DNA of 64,000 bases, taken from Bacteroidota bacterium. GTDB taxonomy: Bacteria > Bacteroidota > Bacteroidia > Chitinophagales > Chitinophagaceae. Of this stretch, positions 8,091 to 15,659 are shown one piece after another. Every line of letters starts with the position of its first letter. Within the stretch, counting starts at the first letter, position 1. The notes below the pieces were generated by a model. The model was given only the letters and a program-made list of their open reading frames with translations. It made no database searches and had not been told where the DNA came from. The stretch covers positions 62,001 to 126,000 of the forward strand of contig JAEYWX010000022.1 of NCBI GenBank assembly GCA_023428755.1, written 5' to 3'. Position numbers and translations under genes: made by a program.

Positions 8091-8732
8091 ATGACCGATA
8101 ATAATAAAGATGTTTTTTCTCCTTCCCCTTTGGGGAAGGTCGGGAAGGGGCCGAGGATATTAGTCTTCGATAATTACGATTCGTTTACGTACAATCTTGT
8201 TCATCTGGTTGAAAAGATCACGCATGCAAAAGTGGATGTGTACCGCAACGATCAGATTCCTTTAGAAAATATAAAGGCGTACGATAAAATTATTTTATCG
8301 CCGGGTCCGGGTATTCCGGAAGAAGCAGGATTGCTGTTGCCGTTGATCAAAGAATATGCGGCAGCAAAATCAATTCTCGGGGTGTGCTTAGGCCACCAGG
8401 CGATTGGTGAAGCATTTGGCGGAACGTTGACGAATTTGTCAACCGTGTTTCATGGAGTAGCTACGCCGATCAAAGTAGGAGGTACGAAGTACGAAGTACG
8501 AAGCCGCTTGTTCGACGGTCTGCCCGATGAAATAGAAGTTGGTCGTTATCATAGCTGGGTGGTGAATAGAGAAGGGTTTCCTGCTGAGTTGGAAATTACT
8601 GCCGAAGATGAAACAGGAATGATCATGGCGTTACAGCACAAAACATACGATGTGCAGGGTGTGCAGTTTCATCCGGAAAGTGTGTTGACGCCAAAAGGAG
8701 AAGACATTCTTCGCAACTGGTTGAAGGGGTAA
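8091..8732 (+). CDS. trpG: Anthranilate synthase glutamine amidotransferase
   Basis: Class I glutaminase that feeds ammonia to TrpE. The 213-residue protein has the triad Cys99 (GVCLGHQ), His194 and Glu196 (QFHPES), and the oxyanion loop SPGPG at 70-74. Other TrpG proteins normally begin right at the ILVFDNYDSFTYN motif. Here about 20 extra residues precede it, of which FSPSPLGKVGKGP is encoded by a palindromic repeat. Three tandem TACGAAG repeats encode KYEVRSR near residues 133-139. It starts 9 bases after trpE. Confidence 0.96.
   Translation: MTDNNKDVFSPSPLGKVGKGPRILVFDNYDSFTYNLVHLVEKITHAKVDVYRNDQIPLENIKAYDKIILSPGPGIPEEAGLLLPLIKEYAAAKSILGVCLGHQAIGEAFGGTLTNLSTVFHGVATPIKVGGTKYEVRSRLFDGLPDEIEVGRYHSWVVNREGFPAELEITAEDETGMIMALQHKTYDVQGVQFHPESVLTPKGEDILRNWLKG
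8121..8155. repeat. Palindromic element, copy 2 (N-terminus of trpG)
   Basis: CCTTCCCC-TTT-GGGGAAGG at 8121-8139 is followed by TCGGGAAGGGGCC. On the reverse strand the order matches the other copies (GGCCCCTTCCC..CCTTCCCCAAAGGGGAAGG). It is translated in frame as S-P-S-P-L-G-K-V-G-K-G-P. Confidence 0.75.
8483..8503. repeat. Three tandem TACGAAG heptamers inside trpG
   Basis: TACGAAG occurs three times without interruption. The 21 bases equal seven codons, so the array keeps the reading frame. It falls in a variable region between the nucleophile and the HPE motif. Confidence 0.7.
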
Positions 8733-8763
8733 TTTGCAAATGAGTGAATTTGAAAATTTGAAA

Positions 8764-9759
8764 ATGAAAAAAATACTTCAGTTATTATTCGAACATAAAA
8801 GCTTGTCGAGAGCGCAGGCGAAGGAAGCCTTACTCAACATTGGTAAAGCCATGTACAATGAACATGAGATCACTGCTTTTATGACGGTGTATTTGATGCG
8901 CAGCATTACTATTGAAGAACTGCAGGGCTTTCGTGATGCATTGCTTGAATTGTGTGTGCCGGTTGATTTGAATGGACATGCCGTATTGGATATTGTTGGT
9001 ACAGGTGGTGATGGAAAAAACACCTTCAACATTTCTACACTTGCCTGTTTTATTGTGGCAGGTGCCGGACAAAAAGTAGCCAAGCATGGTAACTACGGTG
9101 CATCAACCATCAGTGGTGCAAGTAATGTAATGGAGCAGTTGGGTTATAAGTTCAAGAACAATGTTGATCAGTTGAAACGTGAGGTGGAAGAAGCCAATAT
9201 CTGCTTCATGCATGCACCCATGTTTCACCCGGCATTAAAAACAGTTGGCCCTATCCGTAAGAATTTGGGTATGCGTACTTTCTTTAACATGCTTGGTCCA
9301 ATGGTGAATCCTGCAAAACCTGCTTATCAATTGGTGGGTGTGTACAACCTGGAGATGGCACGTGTGTATAATTATTTGTTGCAGCAAACGGGTGGTGCGT
9401 TTACAATCATTCACAGCCTGGATGGTTATGATGAAATTTCATTGACCAACGATACCAAGGTCATTACTAATAAAGGCGAATTTGTAATGACGCCTGAGCA
9501 ATTAGGTAAACGCATGGTGCAGCAAAGCGATATTCATGGTGGTAACACTGTGGACGAAGCTGCAAAGATCTTCACCAAAATTTTAAGCGGCGAAGGAACA
9601 TGGGCACAGAATGCTGTGGTGATGGCTAATGCAGCCATGGGCTTATATTGCACAGGTGCTTATGCAAATTACGATGATGCGTTTGGAGCAGCTGTTGAAA
9701 GTCTGGAAAGCGGACGGGCAAATAATTGTTTGAAGAAATTAATTGAACTGAATAACTAA
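8764..9759 (+). CDS. trpD: Anthranilate phosphoribosyltransferase
   Basis: Transfers phosphoribose from PRPP to anthranilate. Counting from ATG 8764 (331 residues), GTGGDG lies at 79-84, NIST at 89-92, KHGN near 107-110, and RTFFNMLGPMVNP in the C-terminal lobe. An in-frame ATG at 8740 exists, but the 10 codons between the two fall in a low-complexity AATTTGAAAATTTGAAAATG repeat. The conserved N-terminus MKKILQLLFEHKSLS starts at 8764. A single copy follows trpG by about 30 bases. Confidence 0.95.
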   Translation: MKKILQLLFEHKSLSRAQAKEALLNIGKAMYNEHEITAFMTVYLMRSITIEELQGFRDALLELCVPVDLNGHAVLDIVGTGGDGKNTFNISTLACFIVAGAGQKVAKHGNYGASTISGASNVMEQLGYKFKNNVDQLKREVEEANICFMHAPMFHPALKTVGPIRKNLGMRTFFNMLGPMVNPAKPAYQLVGVYNLEMARVYNYLLQQTGGAFTIIHSLDGYDEISLTNDTKVITNKGEFVMTPEQLGKRMVQQSDIHGGNTVDEAAKIFTKILSGEGTWAQNAVVMANAAMGLYCTGAYANYDDAFGAAVESLESGRANNCLKKLIELNN

Positions 9760-9858
9760 ACCTTGTGTTCTCTGTGCAATCCTTCGTGATCTTTGTGCAG
9801 CAAAACAATAGCACGAAGGGCACTAAGAACAACACAAAGGATCACTAAGACTAGAAAC
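9760..9858. repeat. Imperfect inverted repeat between trpD and trpC
   Basis: The spacer reads CCTTGTGTTCTCTGTGC and CCTTCGTGATCTTTGTGC, then GCACGAAGGGCACTAAG and CAACACAAAGGATCACTAAG. These are loosely complementary arms of a G/T-rich unit that looks like a dispersed repeat rather than coding sequence. An in-frame TTG at 9793 would extend trpC into it and is not favoured. Confidence 0.5.
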
Positions 9859-10647
9859 ATGAATATTTTAGATAGAATCATTGTACAAAAACGAATTGAA
9901 GTGGAAGAGAGGAAGAAGGAAACGCCGGTGGAAGTGTTGCAGCAACAACCGTTGTACAGCAGGCCAACACTTTCGTTGAAACAGTTTTTGCTCGATGATA
10001 CAAAGACCGGCATTATTGCAGAATTCAAACGGCAATCACCATCAAAAGGTGTCATCAATGGCAAAGCTGATGTGATGGAAGTAACAAGTGCCTACACAAG
10101 TAACGGCGCATCCTGTTTAAGTGTATTGACGGATGAACAGTTCTTTGGCGGCAGCACCAACGATCTCGTCAATGCTAGAATCAACAACATCCCTATCCTC
10201 CGTAAAGATTTTATGGTGGATGAATACCAAATAGAAGAAGCAAAGGCAATGGGCGCTGATGTAATTTTGCTCATCGCTGCCTGCTTAACCAAAGAGGAAG
10301 TAAAGCGACTCGCAGCTTATGCAAAAAAGCTGGGACTGGAAGTGTTGCTGGAACTGCACGATGAAGAAGAGTTGCAGCATATTTGCGAGGAAACGGAAAT
10401 CGTGGGTATCAACAACCGCAACCTGAAAACATTTGAAGTGGATATCGAACGGAGTCTGCGGATGGCCAGACAGATTCCCGATACGAAGATAAAAGTTGCA
10501 GAAAGCGGCATCAGTTCAGTTGAAAATATTCAACTGTTCAAAGCGAACGGTTTCAGGGGATTTTTAATTGGTGAGAATTTTATGAAAGAAGAAAACCCCG
10601 GTAAAGCGTTTGCAGCATTTGTACAACAACTAAAAGAAAAGAAATGA
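9859..10647 (+). CDS. trpC: Indole-3-glycerol phosphate synthase
   Basis: A TIM-barrel enzyme that closes the indole ring from CdRP. The 262-residue product has the family motifs IIAEFKRQSPSKG (Lys57), the barrel strand LSVLTDEQFFGGS, ILRKDFMVDEYQI, and the phosphate-binding ending VAESGISSVENI and GFLIGENFM. ATG 9859 is chosen because the family consensus MNILDRII starts there. It overlaps trpF by four bases (ATGA), so the two are translationally coupled. Confidence 0.95.
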   Translation: MNILDRIIVQKRIEVEERKKETPVEVLQQQPLYSRPTLSLKQFLLDDTKTGIIAEFKRQSPSKGVINGKADVMEVTSAYTSNGASCLSVLTDEQFFGGSTNDLVNARINNIPILRKDFMVDEYQIEEAKAMGADVILLIAACLTKEEVKRLAAYAKKLGLEVLLELHDEEELQHICEETEIVGINNRNLKTFEVDIERSLRMARQIPDTKIKVAESGISSVENIQLFKANGFRGFLIGENFMKEENPGKAFAAFVQQLKEKK

Positions 10648-11300
10648 ACATAAAAGTATGTGGCATCACCACAGCCAAACAGGTACAGCAGTTAGACGGA
10701 TTAGACATTGATTTCGCAGGATTCATTTTTGTGCCCGATTCGCCACGCTATGTAGAAGGCAAGCTGGATAAGAAAGCGATCAAGAATGCCGATTTCGATT
10801 TGAAAAAAGTAGGTGTGTTTATCAATCCGTCGTACAGTGATATTCTGGATGCAATTGAAGATTATGGATTGGATGTAGTGCAATTGCATGGTGAAGAAAC
10901 ACCTGAGTTTTGCAGCGACCTGAACGAAGATGTGGAAGTGATCAAAGTATTTCATATTGATGAATCGGTGAAAGATATTGATGCATTAGTAGCGCCTTAC
11001 GACAATGCATGTGATTATTATTTGTTCGATACAGCCCCCACCCAGCCTCCCCCTGGAGGGGGAGGAGCACCAGCGCTCAAAGGTGGAACGGGAAAGCAAT
11101 TCGACTGGAGCATTCTTGCAAAAAGTAAAATTGAAAAACCGTTCTTCTTAAGCGGAGGAATCGGGGTAGATGATCTTGCACAGATCAAAAAGTTCAAGCA
11201 TCCCGATTTTTATGGCGTTGATATCAACAGTAAATTTGAAACAGAACCGGGTGTAAAGGATCTGGCAAAAGTGCTGCAGTTTAAAGTGGGGATGAAGTAA
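10644..11300 (+). CDS. trpF: Phosphoribosylanthranilate isomerase, first copy
   Basis: An Amadori-rearrangement TIM-barrel enzyme. The catalytic cysteine (KVCGI, Cys6) and aspartate (YGVDINSKFE) are present, as are VQLHGEE and the phosphate-binding FFLSGGIG. About 15 residues (TQPPPGGGGAPALK) are inserted between FDTA and GGTGKQFDW; they are encoded by a palindromic repeat in a loop. 218 residues. It is followed 64 bases later by a second full trpF gene, an unusual tandem pair. Confidence 0.93.
   Translation: MNIKVCGITTAKQVQQLDGLDIDFAGFIFVPDSPRYVEGKLDKKAIKNADFDLKKVGVFINPSYSDILDAIEDYGLDVVQLHGEETPEFCSDLNEDVEVIKVFHIDESVKDIDALVAPYDNACDYYLFDTAPTQPPPGGGGAPALKGGTGKQFDWSILAKSKIEKPFFLSGGIGVDDLAQIKKFKHPDFYGVDINSKFETEPGVKDLAKVLQFKVGMK
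11035..11066. repeat. Palindromic element, copy 3 (inside trpF)
   Basis: The core CCTCCCCC-TGGA-GGGGGAGG (11046-11065) is preceded by GCCCCCACCCAG. It is translated in frame as a proline/glycine loop of the first TrpF. Confidence 0.75.
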
Positions 11301-11323
11301 TACCCCCATCCCCTAAAGGGGGT
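11301..11323. repeat. Palindromic element, copy 4 (just after trpF)
   Basis: ACCCCCATCCCCTAAAGGGGGT begins one base after the trpF stop codon. The CCCC-TAAA-GGGG core is at 11310-11321. It resembles a terminator stem but lacks a U-tract. Confidence 0.7.
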
Positions 11324-11363
11324 AAGGCAAGAGTTTGAGTTTTGCAAACTACGATTTTATAAA

Positions 11364-12089
11364 ATGATGCTTGCCAGTTCTAAAAACTGGTATAACATGA
11401 GTAACCTAACAAATCATAGTGAAGCTTCAAGCTCCCCCTTTAGGGGGCGGGGGGGGCGCATAAAAGTCTGCGGCATGACCGAACTGGAGCAATTGCAACA
11501 ACTGGGTAACCTGGGTGTTGAATTTGCCGGTATGATTTTCTATCATAAATCGCCCCGGTTTGTGTTGCGTACGCTTACGGGTGAACAGGTGAAACGGGCA
11601 AAATTGAAAGTGTACAAGGTGGGTGTGTTTGTCAATGCATCGTATGATGAGATCATGAATCATGTAGAGAATTTTGGTTTAGACCTGGTGCAGTTGCATG
11701 GCGATGAAACCCCGAGGTTTTGCGAACAGGTGAGTGAGTATATACAAACCATCAAAGCGTTTCGGATTGCAGAGGATGACAACATTGCCTGGAAGATCAA
11801 AGATTATTTTGATGCCTGCGATATGTACATGTTCGATACGATGGGTGCAGGTTACGGAGGCACAGGGAAAAAGTTCGACTGGAATATGCTGAAGGGATTG
11901 GATATCGGCAAGCCGTTTTTTTTAAGTGGCGGCATTGAACCAACGGATGCAGCAGCCGTAAAAGAATTTGCCAACGAACCGGTAGCGAAAAACCTGTTTG
12001 CACTGGATATGAACAGCAAGTTTGAGATCAGTCCGGGCATTAAGGATATGGAACTGGTGAAGCAGTTTGTGGAGGAAGTGAGAGGTTGA
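11364..12089 (+). CDS. trpF: Phosphoribosylanthranilate isomerase, second copy
   Basis: A paralogue of the preceding gene with the same motifs: IKVCGMTE with the catalytic Cys, VQLHGDE, GGTGKKFDW, FFLSGGIEP and the aspartate in FALDMNSKFE. It is complete and intact, so it is not a pseudogene. The two copies differ at many positions, so the duplication is not recent. About 30 residues of unrelated sequence, including a palindromic repeat (SSSPFRGRGG), precede the conserved core at IKVCG. Candidate starts are 11364, 11367 and 11397. Confidence 0.9.
   Translation: MMLASSKNWYNMSNLTNHSEASSSPFRGRGGRIKVCGMTELEQLQQLGNLGVEFAGMIFYHKSPRFVLRTLTGEQVKRAKLKVYKVGVFVNASYDEIMNHVENFGLDLVQLHGDETPRFCEQVSEYIQTIKAFRIAEDDNIAWKIKDYFDACDMYMFDTMGAGYGGTGKKFDWNMLKGLDIGKPFFLSGGIEPTDAAAVKEFANEPVAKNLFALDMNSKFEISPGIKDMELVKQFVEEVRG
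11428..11461. repeat. Palindromic element, copy 5 (N-terminus of second trpF)
   Basis: AAGCTCCCCCTTTAGGGGGCGGGG, with the core CCCCC-TTTA-GGGGG at 11434-11447. It is translated in frame as S-S-P-F-R-G-R-G-G and abuts the first conserved residues of the enzyme. Confidence 0.75.
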
Positions 12090-12198
12090 ATAAGCCGATA
12101 GCCGGTAGTTGTTAGTAGGTAGTGGAAAGAGGCAGGAGTTAAGAAGTAAGAAGAACTTGCAGAGGGAGGATGATTGAAGAGTAACAGCGTATTCCACC

Positions 12199-12311
12199 CG
12201 TCATGTCGACGAAGGAGACATCTCTGAGCTCTGAAGTTGCTTGAATGATGGAGATGCTGACTGAATGTTTCGGTACGAATTTTTAGAGATGCCTCGTGCC
12301 TCGGCATGACG
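12199..12311. repeat. Long inverted repeat between trpF and the membrane-protein gene
   Basis: The arms are 12199-12225 (CGTCATGTCGAC...ATCTCT) and 12285-12311 (AGAGATGCCTC...CATGACG). The outer 7 bases and inner 6 bases pair exactly around an imperfect middle, with a loop of about 59 bases. It has the look of a dispersed non-coding repeat. The rest of 12090-12365 is low-complexity sequence with no gene. Confidence 0.6.
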
Positions 12312-12419
12312 GCACTTTGATTAAAATTAATAGTACAGTTAGAAAAGTGCAAGACAAACAAGCTAATAAAAAAAAATACTTTCTTTAATCGTATTCTGGA
12401 ATCAAGATGGTTCTATCTT

Positions 12420-12920
12420 TTGCTTTTGGCATTTGTTTATGCATATATGTTCACGGATAGCAAAGTATTGAATTTGCCGACTGGTTTGTTTTGGATTAGA
12501 TATTCTGTTTGTGTTCTCTTGTTAGGTTGGCTGTTTATCTTTCGAATGAGAAAGTACAAGGAATATTACAAGAGGAAGTTTAGGGATGTTATTCATTTGG
12601 TAGGAGCTATTACGGGAGTTTTGTTCTTTTCTTTAATTTTTCAGGCGGTTCTGAACATTCCTGTCAACTTAATAATTGAAAAGTATAGTAAACAAGATAG
12701 CTACGAGGTTTATAATTGTGAGATTAAAAGTATTAACACGATTGGTTATGACAAAGTGACTTTTGTATTTAAAGACAAAAGCTATAGCCGATATTATAGT
12801 TTAGCTGGGTTGAAAACAGCAGAAATAAAGAAACAGTATCAGATGAAATTGATCGTAGCTGAATCGATTTATAATACTTATTATTTGAAAAGTTTAGAGT
12901 TGGTTCGAAAAGAAGAATAG
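12420..12920 (+). CDS. AT-rich two-helix membrane protein, start codon uncertain
   Basis: A 166-residue product with two hydrophobic segments (about residues 18-40 and 60-82) and a soluble C-terminal domain of about 85 residues. The DNA is clearly more AT-rich than the flanking trp genes. The frame is open upstream to 12321 without any ATG. The upstream codons (KKNTFFNRILESRWFYLL) look like genuine protein, so the true start may be a lost ATG, possibly ATA at 12366. TTG 12420 and ATG 12447 are the usable alternatives. Function unknown. It interrupts the trp operon between trpF and trpB. Confidence 0.55.
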   Translation: MLLAFVYAYMFTDSKVLNLPTGLFWIRYSVCVLLLGWLFIFRMRKYKEYYKRKFRDVIHLVGAITGVLFFSLIFQAVLNIPVNLIIEKYSKQDSYEVYNCEIKSINTIGYDKVTFVFKDKSYSRYYSLAGLKTAEIKKQYQMKLIVAESIYNTYYLKSLELVRKEE

Positions 12921-12937
12921 AATTAAGGACGCAAAAG

Positions 12938-12970
12938 TGTGCGACGCAACAAAAGATAAATAGTAGCACA
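12938..12970 (+). other. Hairpin motif TGTGCGACGC...GCACA upstream of trpB
   Basis: TGTGC (12938-12942) pairs with GCACA (12966-12970). The loop contains GACGCAAC and GATAAATAGTA, matching the motif before trpE (GTGCGACGC, GAT.AATAGTA, GCAC). It ends 26 bases before the trpB ATG. Confidence 0.45.
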
Positions 12971-12996
12971 ATTGCCGGCTACATAAAAACATAAAA

Positions 12997-14181
12997 ATGG
13001 AAACAACATATCAAAAACCTTCTTCGCAAGGTTATTACGGAAAGTTTGGCGGGGCGTACATTCCTGAAATGCTGCACCGCAATGTGGAGGAACTGCAAAG
13101 CCGTTACCTCGATATTATGAGCGATGCATCGTTTCAGCAGGAGTTTCGTGGCTTGCTGAAAGATTATGTCGGTCGTCCGACACCGTTATTTTATGCACAG
13201 CGGTTGAGCAAGCAATTCAAAACGAATATCTGGCTCAAGCGTGAAGATCTTTGTCATACAGGTGCGCATAAGATCAACAACACGGTTGGGCAAATTCTGT
13301 TGGCCGAACGGTTGGGTAAGAAGCGCATCATTGCAGAAACAGGTGCTGGTCAGCATGGAGTGGCAACAGCAACGGTGTGTGCGTTGAAAGGTGTGGAGTG
13401 CTTTGTGTACATGGGCGAAAAAGATATTGAGCGCCAGGCGCCGAACGTGGCCCGTATGAAAATGCTGGGTGCGAAAGTGGTGCCTGCAACAAGCGGCAGC
13501 AAAACATTAAAGGATGCAACGAATGAAGCCATTCGTGACTGGATCAATAATCCCAACGATACGCATTACATCATCGGCAGTGTGGTGGGGCCGCATCCGT
13601 ATCCGGATATGGTGGCGAAATTTCAGAGCGTGATCAGCGAAGAAATGCGCTGGCAGTTGAAAGAACATACGGGCAACGATTTGCCAACGCATGTGATGGC
13701 TTGTGTTGGTGGCGGCAGTAATGCGGCCGGTGCGTTCTATCATTTCCTTGATGAGATGAGTGTGAAAATTATTGCTGTTGAAGCAGCCGGACATGGTGTG
13801 AACAGTGGCATGAGTGCAGCAACTACACAACTGGGCAAGCCGGGTATTTTGCATGGCAGTAAAAGTTTGTTGATGCAAACGGCGGACGGGCAAGTGGTGG
13901 AGCCGCATAGTATTTCGGCAGGTTTGGATTATCCGGGCATTGGTCCGATGCATGCGAATTTGTTTGACAGCGGTCGTGGTATTTTCTTAAGCGCAACCGA
14001 TGAAGAAGCATTGGCTGCTGCATTTGAAGTAAGTCGACTCGAAGGAATTATTCCGGCATTGGAAACAGCCCATGCGTTTGCTGTGTTGCACAATTATCAA
14101 TTTAAAGCAGACGACCAGGTGATCATTTGTTTGAGTGGAAGAGGAGATAAGGATCTGGCGACATACATGAAACATTTATAA
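12997..14181 (+). CDS. trpB: Tryptophan synthase beta chain
   Basis: A PLP enzyme joining indole and serine. The 394-residue protein is normal for the TrpB1 type. Lys92 in LCHTGAHKINNTVGQ binds PLP; AETGAGQHG, the phosphate-binding GGGSNAAG, the regulatory loop VGPHPYPDMVAKFQ and the C-terminal SGRGDKD are all present. It is preceded by the hairpin motif at 12938 rather than coupled to an upstream gene, so it may be re-initiated or regulated separately. trpA follows after 64 bases. Confidence 0.97.
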   Translation: METTYQKPSSQGYYGKFGGAYIPEMLHRNVEELQSRYLDIMSDASFQQEFRGLLKDYVGRPTPLFYAQRLSKQFKTNIWLKREDLCHTGAHKINNTVGQILLAERLGKKRIIAETGAGQHGVATATVCALKGVECFVYMGEKDIERQAPNVARMKMLGAKVVPATSGSKTLKDATNEAIRDWINNPNDTHYIIGSVVGPHPYPDMVAKFQSVISEEMRWQLKEHTGNDLPTHVMACVGGGSNAAGAFYHFLDEMSVKIIAVEAAGHGVNSGMSAATTQLGKPGILHGSKSLLMQTADGQVVEPHSISAGLDYPGIGPMHANLFDSGRGIFLSATDEEALAAAFEVSRLEGIIPALETAHAFAVLHNYQFKADDQVIICLSGRGDKDLATYMKHL

Positions 14182-14185
14182 ATTA

Positions 14186-14239
14186 ACCACAGAGGTACGG
14201 AGACACAGAGAAGCTCCGTGCACTCTGTGTCTCCGTGGT
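14186..14239. repeat. Inverted repeat between trpB and trpA
   Basis: CGGAGACACAGAG (14198-14210) and CTCTGTGTCTCCG (14223-14235) are exact complements with a 12-base loop, flanked by ACCA and TGGT. There is no T-run, so it is more likely a dispersed palindrome than a terminator. Confidence 0.65.
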
Positions 14240-14245
14240 AAAAAT

Positions 14246-15016
14246 ATGAGCAGAATAATAGATTTATTCCAAAAGAAGAGTAACCGAGTTTTGAATGTGT
14301 ACTGCACCGCAGGTTATCCGCAGTTGAACAGCACATTGGATGTAATGAAAGCATTACAGGCAAACGGTGCCGATTTAATTGAACTCGGTATGCCGTACAG
14401 TGATCCGTTGGCTGATGGCCCGGTGATACAGAACAGCAGCTTGGTTGCTTTAGCAAATGGTATGACGATTGAAACGTTGTTTGCACAATTGAAAGATGCA
14501 CGGAAAGAAATTAATGTGCCCATTATCTTGATGGGGTATATGAATCCGGTGATGCAATATGGTTTCGAACGTTTTTGTAAAGAGGCCGCAGCTGTTGGTG
14601 TAGATGGGTTGATCTTACCTGATCTTCCGGAATACGAATTTGAAACAGAGTATGGCGCCACCATCAAAGCAAACGGTCTTGATTTTATTTTCCTGGTTAC
14701 ACCGGAAACAAGTGAAGAGCGTATTAAACAACTCGATAGCTTAAGCACGGGCTTTTTGTATGCGGTATCCTCCTCCTCTACAACAGGCAGCGATAAAAAC
14801 ATGACCGATGTAAATGCTTATCTGCAAAAGTTAAAAGCATTGGGTTTGAAGAATCCTGTGCTGGTAGGTTTTGGTATTAAGGATAAGCAAACATTTGATA
14901 CAGCTTGTGCAAATGCCAATGGTGCAATTATTGGTACAGCGTATATCAAAGCATTGGAAGGAACGAATGATGTGGCAGCAACAACAAAAGCATTTCTTGA
15001 AACCGTATTAAAATGA
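14246..15016 (+). CDS. trpA: Tryptophan synthase alpha chain
   Basis: Cleaves indole-3-glycerol phosphate and channels indole to TrpB. The TIM-barrel protein has 256 residues with catalytic Glu46 (LIELGMPYSDPLADG) and Asp57, and the phosphate-binding end VGFGIKD and GTAYIKAL. Its TGA stop overlaps the hisH ATG by four bases, which directly couples tryptophan and histidine genes. Confidence 0.96.
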   Translation: MSRIIDLFQKKSNRVLNVYCTAGYPQLNSTLDVMKALQANGADLIELGMPYSDPLADGPVIQNSSLVALANGMTIETLFAQLKDARKEINVPIILMGYMNPVMQYGFERFCKEAAAVGVDGLILPDLPEYEFETEYGATIKANGLDFIFLVTPETSEERIKQLDSLSTGFLYAVSSSSTTGSDKNMTDVNAYLQKLKALGLKNPVLVGFGIKDKQTFDTACANANGAIIGTAYIKALEGTNDVAATTKAFLETVLK

Positions 15017-15615
15017 ATTTAGCAATTGTAAAATACAACGCAGGAAATATTCAATCGGTGCTGTTTGCATTGGAACGTTTAGGTGTTGATGCAAAAGTGA
15101 CGGATGATTTTGAAGAACTACAGAAAGCCGATAAGGTGATCTTTCCCGGTGTGGGCGCTGCACGCAGTGCCATGGACAGTTTGAAGGAGAAAGGATTGGA
15201 TGCAATCATCAAACAATTAAAACAACCGGTGTTGGGTATTTGTGTAGGTATGCAGTTGTTGTTTGAACATTCGGAAGAAAGTGATACAGAATGCCTGGGT
15301 ATTATTCCTGCGAAAGTGAAACTGTTCCGCAGCGAAGAGATCAGTCCGGATATTCCTATTAAAGTGCCGCAGGTGGGTTGGAATGATATTTACAATTTAA
15401 AAACCGACCTTTTTAAAAACGTACCGGAACATAGTTATGTGTATTATGTACATAGCTATTATGCAGAAATGAATCCGTACTGTATTGCAACTACCAACTA
15501 TGGTTTGGAATATGCAGGTGCAGTACAGAAAGATAATTTTTACGGCGTACAGTTTCATACAGAGAAAAGTGCGAAAGTGGGAGAGCTGATACTCGCAAAC
15601 TTCTTAACCCTCTAA
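15013..15615 (+). CDS. hisH: Imidazole glycerol phosphate synthase, glutaminase subunit
   Basis: Class I amidotransferase that delivers ammonia to HisF in histidine synthesis. The 200-residue protein has Cys77 (LGICVGMQ), His182 and Glu184 (QFHTEKS) and the motif PGVGAA near 45-50. The 4-base overlap with trpA indicates translational coupling. Its last two codons and stop are part of a palindromic repeat. The partner gene hisF is not in this window. Confidence 0.95.
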   Translation: MNLAIVKYNAGNIQSVLFALERLGVDAKVTDDFEELQKADKVIFPGVGAARSAMDSLKEKGLDAIIKQLKQPVLGICVGMQLLFEHSEESDTECLGIIPAKVKLFRSEEISPDIPIKVPQVGWNDIYNLKTDLFKNVPEHSYVYYVHSYYAEMNPYCIATTNYGLEYAGAVQKDNFYGVQFHTEKSAKVGELILANFLTL

Positions 15616-15634
15616 ATCTCCCTAAAGGGAGACT
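15606..15634. repeat. Palindromic element, copy 6 (3' end of hisH)
   Basis: ACCCTCTAAATCTCCCTAAAGGGAGACTT; TCTCCC-TAAA-GGGAGA at 15617-15632 is the core. It supplies the last codons and the stop of hisH. Confidence 0.75.
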
Positions 15635-15659
15635 TATTACTTACTACAAAGTTGAACAT

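Noticed and set aside
11310..11322. Palindrome after trpF as a terminator
   Set aside because: No U-tract follows and the same unit occurs inside coding regions.
11364..12089. Second trpF as a pseudogene
   Set aside because: Frame is complete and the catalytic Cys and Asp are intact.
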